Shown here piece after piece: positions 5,632-9,347 of a DNA stretch of 9,347 nt (its first letter is position 1; each line of letters begins with the position of its first letter). Source of the DNA: JABIRQ01 sp963583595 (GTDB lineage Bacteria; Pseudomonadota; Alphaproteobacteria; CADEGL01); the NCBI GenBank assembly GCA_963583595.1, contig CAUZWC010000111.1:1-9347 (forward strand), given 5' to 3'. The position numbers and the translations under genes are program-made. The notes under the pieces were generated by a model, which searched no databases, was not told where the DNA came from, and saw nothing but the letters and a program-made list of their open reading frames with translations.

Positions 5632-6596
5632 ACGCACAGGGGCGGCGGAGCACGGTTTCGCCGCATAAGCCCCAAGGGCCCGCGGCACTGGCCACGCGCG
5701 ATGCGCGGCTCATGCTCGGCGCCACTTATGCCGCCGTCGCCGTCGCCGGCCTGCTCATCGCGGTGAAGATGGGCGCCTGGCTGCTGACCGACTCGGTTTC
5801 GATGCTGGCGACACTCGTCGATTCGCTGCTCGACGCGGCGGCATCGCTGGTCAATCTCTACGCCGTTCGCCAGGCCCTGCAGCCGGCCGATCGAGAGCAT
5901 CGTTTCGGCCATGGCAAGGCAGAGCCTCTGGCTGGACTGGGCCAATCCGCCTTCATCGCCGGCTCGGCCGTTTTTCTGCTGATCGAGGCGGGCCAGCGTT
6001 TCTGGCAACCCCAGGCCATTGAGCATGGCACCATCGGCATCGGCGTGATGGTCTTCTCGACCGTCGTGACTTTTGCCTTGGTGGCCTTTCAGTCTCGTGT
6101 TATCCGGCGCACCAAGTCGCTGGCGATCAGCGCAGATTCCTTGCATTACCGTGGCGACCTTCTGGTCAATGCCGGGGTGATCCTGGCCCTGGTCGCCGCG
6201 GGCGAGTTCGGCCTGCGGTATGCCGATCCGGTGATCGGCGGGGCGATCGCCGCTTATATCGTGTGGAACGCCTGGCAGATTTTCAGCGGTTCCCTGAATC
6301 ATCTGATGGACCGCGAGTTCGACGATGCCGACCGCGACCGCATCAAAGGCCTCGTCCTAAGCCATCCGGAGGTGCTGGCCCTGCACGATCTGCGGACCCG
6401 CACCTCGGGCCGCGATTCCTTCATCCAGCTTCATATGGAACTGCACGGTTCGATGTCCCTGCTGCGCGCCCATGACGTCTCGGACGAGGTGGAAGTCCAG
6501 ATCCGCCGCGCTTTCCCCGGGGCCGAGGTGATCATCCATCAGGACCCTTTCGGGCTGGAAAAGCCACCGGGTCGGACGGTCTCGGCCGACGCCTGA
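5628..6596 (+). CDS. Cation diffusion facilitator (FieF/YiiP type) divalent metal exporter
   Basis: Inner-membrane proton-coupled exporter of Zn2+/Fe2+-type cations; 322 residues against 300 in E. coli FieF. A ~25-residue polar N-tail precedes six expected membrane spans (~28-220) and a cytoplasmic domain (~225-310). All three metal sites remembered from YiiP are present: site A Asp65/Asp69 (DSLLD) and His173/Asp177 (HYRGD), the DDHD set typical of Zn transporters; site B Asp88, His91, His95 (DREHRFGH); site C His253, His269, His304, Asp306 (LHDLRT, QLHMEL, IHQDP). I chose GTG at 5628 because it is in frame, gives the 4-base GTGA overlap with pdxH, and leaves the normal N-terminus. Metal specificity cannot be settled by sequence. 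Not an MTP-type protein with a His-rich loop. Confidence 0.93.
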   Translation: MNAQGRRSTVSPHKPQGPAALATRDARLMLGATYAAVAVAGLLIAVKMGAWLLTDSVSMLATLVDSLLDAAASLVNLYAVRQALQPADREHRFGHGKAEPLAGLGQSAFIAGSAVFLLIEAGQRFWQPQAIEHGTIGIGVMVFSTVVTFALVAFQSRVIRRTKSLAISADSLHYRGDLLVNAGVILALVAAGEFGLRYADPVIGGAIAAYIVWNAWQIFSGSLNHLMDREFDDADRDRIKGLVLSHPEVLALHDLRTRTSGRDSFIQLHMELHGSMSLLRAHDVSDEVEVQIRRAFPGAEVIIHQDPFGLEKPPGRTVSADA

Positions 6597-6626
6597 AGCG
6601 CGGCCGATTGATTCGTCCGCACCACT

Positions 6627-6640
6627 CGTAACCGGTTACG
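6627..6640. promoter_or_regulatory. Perfect 14-bp palindrome, possible operator
   Basis: CGTAACCGGTTACG is its own reverse complement. It lies in the 91 bp between the CDF gene stop and the broken small gene. The central CCGG with TAAC/GTTA arms resembles LacI-family operators in general form. It is too short and has no T-run to be a terminator. No matching regulator gene is in the window, so any function is inferred. Confidence 0.4.
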
Positions 6641-6687
6641 GTCGTCCCTATCTGATGGGGACGAGGTCATGATCGGAAGAATTCGCC

Positions 6688-6996
6688 ATGCCGTTGAAAA
6701 CGATTCGCCTGGAGCTCGCGCGGACCAAGGAATTCCCCGATGGGTCTTCCGCCCATGGTTTCGAGTTCACCGCGCCGCTCGATGCGGAGGGACATCTCGA
6801 CCTCGACGCATGGAAGGACCACCACTAGCTTTGCATCGTTCACCGGTTCTGGCCGGGCGAGGAGGACGATGAGCCAATTTTCAAATTCGACGAGCACGCC
6901 TTCGCGGAAGGCTAATATGTCTCGATCACGGAGCATGACGGCGTGAGCCGGCCGTTCCGCGCCGTCAATGTCCGCAAGGCCCAAGCCCTGTCCTGA
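6688..6996 (+). pseudogene. Small hypothetical protein gene broken by two in-frame stops
   Basis: From ATG 6688 one frame runs to TGA 6994-6996 (103 codons), interrupted by TAG at 6826-6828 and TAA at 6913-6915. Protein character persists in that frame after each stop: MPLKTIRLELARTKEFPDGS...HGFEFTAPLDAEGHLDLDAW, then LCIVHRFWPGEEDDEP...FDEHAFAEG, then YVSITEHDGVSRPFRAVNV. This resembles an uncharacterised ~110-130-residue alphaproteobacterial family as I remember it (unverified), in which the TAA position would be Glu in a GEYVSI motif, so GAA to TAA is a simple explanation. The middle segment seems shorter than in relatives. GGAAG lies 8 nt upstream of the ATG. The first 46 residues could still be made as a truncated product. 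Function unknown. Confidence 0.7.
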
Positions 6997-7082
6997 CGGC
7001 TCTTTTCCCTGGGCCGTGGGGCGGCGCTGACAGCAAGTGCATCCGGGTGGTAGCGGAATTGGAATAAGGCTAGGTTCCCGTC

Positions 7083-7823
7083 ATGGCAGACGAGCGCAAG
7101 ACATTGATTCTGACGGGGGCGAGCCGGGGCATCGGCCACGCGACCGTGACCCGGTTTTCGCGCGAAGGCTGGCGCATCATCACCTGCAGCCGCGACGAGG
7201 TGCCGCCGGAGTGCAAGCGGGACCCTAACTGGCATCACCATTTCACCTCGGACCTGACCGATATCGAAAGCATGATGACCTTCATCATGCAGGCCAAGGA
7301 ACTGCTCGGCGACAGCCCCCTGAACGCACTGGTTAACAACGCCGCCGTCTCGCCCAAGACCCCCGAAAACAAGCGGCTCGGCGTGCTCGCGGGCGATATT
7401 TCGACCTGGCGCCAGGTTTTTGAGATCAACTTCTTCGCGCCGCTGATTCTGGCGCGTGGTTTCGTCGAGCGGCTGAGCAAGGGCGGCGGGGCGATCGTCA
7501 ACATCACCTCGATCGCCGGGCACCATGTCCACCCCTTCGCCGGTTCGGCCTATTCGACCTCGAAAGCGGCGCTGTCCGGCTTGACGCGGGAGATGGCGGC
7601 GGAATTCGCGTCCCTCAACGTGCGGGTGAACGCGATCGCCCCGGGCGAGATCGAGACCGCGATGATCGGTCCCGAATACCAGGCGCTGATTCCCCAGATT
7701 CCCATGCACAAGATGGGTGAACCGACGGATGTCGCCTCGGCGGTCTATTATCTGTGCTCGGACGAATCGAAATATGTCACGGGCACCGAGCTCTTCGTGA
7801 CAGGGGGCCAGCACCTGCTCTAG
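7083..7823 (+). CDS. Short-chain dehydrogenase/reductase (classical SDR)
   Basis: A complete 246-residue NAD(P)-dependent oxidoreductase of classical SDR type, cytoplasmic. Elements in order are TGASRGIG cofactor loop (11-18), NNAA (85-88), Asn116 in FEINFF, catalytic Ser143 (NITSIAG), Tyr157 and Lys161 (YSTSK), PGEIET after the sixth strand, and a C-terminal VTGTELFVTGGQH. Arg15 in the glycine loop and Arg37 at the end of the second strand (CSRD) favour NADPH over NADH. The substrate cannot be named; FabG-like and sugar/alcohol SDRs share these motifs. The Shine-Dalgarno is weak: AAGG lies ~13 nt upstream and TAGG ~8 nt. The gene stands alone between the broken small gene and a terminator. 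Stop TAG. Confidence 0.9.
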   Translation: MADERKTLILTGASRGIGHATVTRFSREGWRIITCSRDEVPPECKRDPNWHHHFTSDLTDIESMMTFIMQAKELLGDSPLNALVNNAAVSPKTPENKRLGVLAGDISTWRQVFEINFFAPLILARGFVERLSKGGGAIVNITSIAGHHVHPFAGSAYSTSKAALSGLTREMAAEFASLNVRVNAIAPGEIETAMIGPEYQALIPQIPMHKMGEPTDVASAVYYLCSDESKYVTGTELFVTGGQHLL

Positions 7824-7855
7824 GCACCGGCCCCCTATACGATCGGATCACGAAC

Positions 7856-7886
7856 GGGGCGCCAGACGGCGCCCCATTTTCTATTT
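7856..7886 (+). terminator. Rho-independent terminator after the SDR gene
   Basis: GGGGCGCC (7856-7863), loop AGAC, GGCGCCCC (7868-7875) form a perfect 8-bp stem followed by ATTTTCTATTT on the plus strand. It lies 32 bp past the SDR stop. The tail on the opposite strand is not T-rich, so it mainly serves the SDR transcript, although the hairpin could also block opposing transcription from the convergent aminotransferase gene. Confidence 0.8.
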
Positions 7887-7892
7887 AGGGTC

Positions 7893-9275
7893 TCAGACTA
7901 GGCCTTTTTCCTGGACCATCTTCCAGGTGTCGTCGAGGGCCTTGCCGAAGATTTCGAGCAGCTTGTCGGTTTCTTCGGCGCTGATGACCAGCGGCGGGCA
8001 GAAGCCGACGGCGTCGCCCATGGCGCGCAGGATCGCGCCATGCTCCTGGACGCGGGCGGCGCAATAGGGGCCGACCCCGGCCTTGGGATCGAAGGGCTCC
8101 TTGGTCTCCTTGTTCTTGACCAGTTCGATGGCGCCCATCAAGCCCACGCCGCGGACCTCGCCGACCAGGGGATGGTCGGCATAGGCGCGCATGCCGGCCT
8201 GCAGGCGCGGAGCGATCCGGGCGACATGGCCCGCGATGTCGCGTTCCTCGTAAATCTTCAGGGTCTCGTGAGCGACTGCGGCGGCGACCGGATGGCCGGT
8301 ATAGGTATAGCCGTGGCCCCACATGCCAACATCGTCGGAGCCCTTCATGAGGCCCTGGAAAATCTCTTCCGAGATCATCACAGCGCCGATCGGCAGATAG
8401 GCCGACGAGAGGGCCTTCGCCATGCTCATGATATCGGGCTTCATGCCGAAGGTCTGGCTGCCCCAGTACTCGCCGGTGCGCAGGAAGCCGCAGATCACCT
8501 CGTCGGCGATAAACAGCACATCGTATTTCTTGAGCACCGCCTGAATCTTCTCGAAATAACCGGCGGGCGGCACCAGCACGCCGCCGGCGCCCATGATCGG
8601 CTCGGCGATGAAGGCGGCGACCGTTTCCGGCCCCTCGTCGAGAATCTGCTTTTCGAGTTCGTCGGCCATGCGGGTCGAGAACTCTTCCTCGCTCTCGCCG
8701 GCCTCGCCGAAGCGGTAATAGTGCGGGCAGGAGGTGTGGAGAATATTGGCGATCGGCAGGTCGAAATGCTTATGGACGTGGGGCAGACCGGTGAGGCTGG
8801 CCGAAGCCACGGTCACGCCGTGATAGCCCTTGATCCGCGCGATGATCTTCTTCTTCTCGGGACGGCCGATGGAGTTGTTGTAGTACCAGACGATCTTGAT
8901 GACCGTGTCGTTGGCCTCGGAACCGGAATTGGTGAAGAAGGCCTTGGACATGGGCACGGGGGCCAGTTCGATCAGCTTCTCGGCCAGATCGATGCCCGGC
9001 TCATGCGCCTTGGCGCCGAACTGGTGATAGTAGGACAGGGTCTTCATGGCCTTGGTGGCCCGGTCGACCAGCTGCTGTTCGCCGAAGCCGAGCGCCGTGC
9101 ACCACAGGCCAGCCAGCCCTTCGATATAGGACTTGCCCACCTCGTCATAGACATAGACGCCCTTGCCCTCGCGGATCACCAGCGAGCCGGTCTTCTGATG
9201 CTGGCTGAGATCGGTGTAGGGGTGGAGGGCGTAGGCGATATCGCGCGCCTGGGGCGAATTGGGGATTGTGGTCAT
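7893..9275 (-). CDS. Class III omega-aminotransferase (PLP-dependent)
   Basis: A complete 460-residue fold-type I enzyme that moves an amino group from an omega-amino acid, amine or polyamine, usually to pyruvate or another oxo acid; cytoplasmic dimer. Visible motifs are GLW (56-58), TNSGSEAND (115-123) for PLP phosphate, Tyr151-His152-Gly153 stacking on the ring, AEPIMGAGGV (224-233), Asp258 in IADEVICGFLRTG, and the Schiff-base Lys287 in SMAKALSSAYLPIGAV. It resembles omega-amine:pyruvate and putrescine:pyruvate (SpuC-like) aminotransferases; the substrate is unresolved. An in-frame ATG at 9323 exists, but GAGGAG 6 nt before the ATG at 9275 and the family's usual N-terminus support the shorter form. 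It converges on the SDR gene. Stop TGA. Confidence 0.94.
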   Translation of the reverse strand: MTTIPNSPQARDIAYALHPYTDLSQHQKTGSLVIREGKGVYVYDEVGKSYIEGLAGLWCTALGFGEQQLVDRATKAMKTLSYYHQFGAKAHEPGIDLAEKLIELAPVPMSKAFFTNSGSEANDTVIKIVWYYNNSIGRPEKKKIIARIKGYHGVTVASASLTGLPHVHKHFDLPIANILHTSCPHYYRFGEAGESEEEFSTRMADELEKQILDEGPETVAAFIAEPIMGAGGVLVPPAGYFEKIQAVLKKYDVLFIADEVICGFLRTGEYWGSQTFGMKPDIMSMAKALSSAYLPIGAVMISEEIFQGLMKGSDDVGMWGHGYTYTGHPVAAAVAHETLKIYEERDIAGHVARIAPRLQAGMRAYADHPLVGEVRGVGLMGAIELVKNKETKEPFDPKAGVGPYCAARVQEHGAILRAMGDAVGFCPPLVISAEETDKLLEIFGKALDDTWKMVQEKGLV

Positions 9276-9281
9276 TGCGGA

Positions 9282-9287
9282 CTCCTC
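9282..9287 (-). promoter_or_regulatory. Strong ribosome binding site deciding the aminotransferase start
   Basis: GAGGAG on the minus strand is followed by a 6-nt spacer and ATG (9273-9275). It would be inside the coding sequence if the ATG at 9323 were used. Confidence 0.7.
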
Positions 9288-9311
9288 GCGCGTTGCCGTG
9301 TCAATCACTGT

Positions 9312-9339
9312 CGAACAAGCCAAACGGGCCGAACAAGCC
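9312..9339. repeat. Short direct repeat upstream of the aminotransferase gene
   Basis: CGAACAAGCC occurs at 9312-9321 and again at 9330-9339, an 18-bp period, some 40-60 bp upstream of the aminotransferase start codon. This could be a pair of regulator half-sites or chance. The window ends 8 bp later, so the promoter region cannot be fully seen. Confidence 0.3.
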
Positions 9340-9347
9340 GTAGGGGC

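Noticed and set aside
764..6828. Recoding of TAG (for example as an amino acid), since both pseudogenes have in-frame TAG with protein-like sequence after it.
   Set aside because: Five intact genes here (the AhpD-like gene, aroC, fabI, the lipoprotein gene and the SDR gene) end at TAG at the normal family length. The other lesions include TAA and frameshifts, which recoding of TAG cannot explain.
5041..9275. A vitamin-B6-linked gene cluster joining pdxH to the PLP-dependent aminotransferase.
   Set aside because: The genes are on opposite strands, more than 2 kb apart, separated by unrelated genes and a terminator. PLP is a general cofactor.
9299..9304. TTGACA on the minus strand, a consensus -35 hexamer before the aminotransferase gene.
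   Set aside because: A -10 at the normal spacing would fall on the Shine-Dalgarno and start codon, and no suitable hexamer is there.
1..9347. tRNA, rRNA, CRISPR array, riboswitch, integrase or transposase gene, toxin-antitoxin pair.
   Set aside because: I looked on both strands and saw no cloverleaf, regular spaced repeats, recombinase motif or paired small genes that would support any of these.

Overview
The window is GC-rich and densely coded. It looks like chromosomal DNA of an alphaproteobacterium, perhaps Rhodospirillales- or Hyphomicrobiales-like. That is inferred from protein flavour, from the aroC / fabI / RT0821-type surface lipoprotein / pdxH neighbourhood, and from REP-like palindromes of a kind common in that class. 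Most of it is ordinary core metabolism; I found no new defence, mobile or biosynthetic system.

Left part (1-1441, + strand remnants). The window opens with the 3' end of an unidentified gene (3-158). Next is the decayed C-terminal part of an acyl-CoA dehydrogenase (290-1042), with its 5' third missing, an in-frame amber stop and two compensating frameshifts. A 399-bp gene-free stretch follows, with an inverted pair of REP-like palindromes and a separate hairpin.

Middle (1442-4788, - strand). In transcription order these are a glycine-zipper outer-membrane lipoprotein (4306-4788), then fabI (enoyl-ACP reductase) and aroC (chorismate synthase) 13 bp apart as a likely operon, then an AhpD-like peroxidase-related protein. 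Two more REP-like palindromes separate aroC from the AhpD-like gene. A GC hairpin with a T-containing tail lies between the lipoprotein gene and fabI.

Right-middle (5041-7823, + strand). Divergent from the lipoprotein gene, pdxH (pyridoxamine-phosphate oxidase) overlaps a FieF/YiiP-type cation diffusion facilitator gene by four bases (GTGA). Then come a perfect 14-bp palindrome, a small hypothetical gene broken by two in-frame stops (6688-6996), and an intact SDR oxidoreductase ending in a rho-independent terminator (7856-7886).

Right end (7893-9275, - strand). A complete class III omega-aminotransferase converges on the SDR gene. PdxH makes the PLP this enzyme needs, but that cofactor is used cell-wide and adjacency is no evidence of a joint pathway. 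The points most worth a second look are the two pseudogenes, the REP arrangement, the 14-bp palindrome, and an alanine in FabI at the position of E. coli Gly93.
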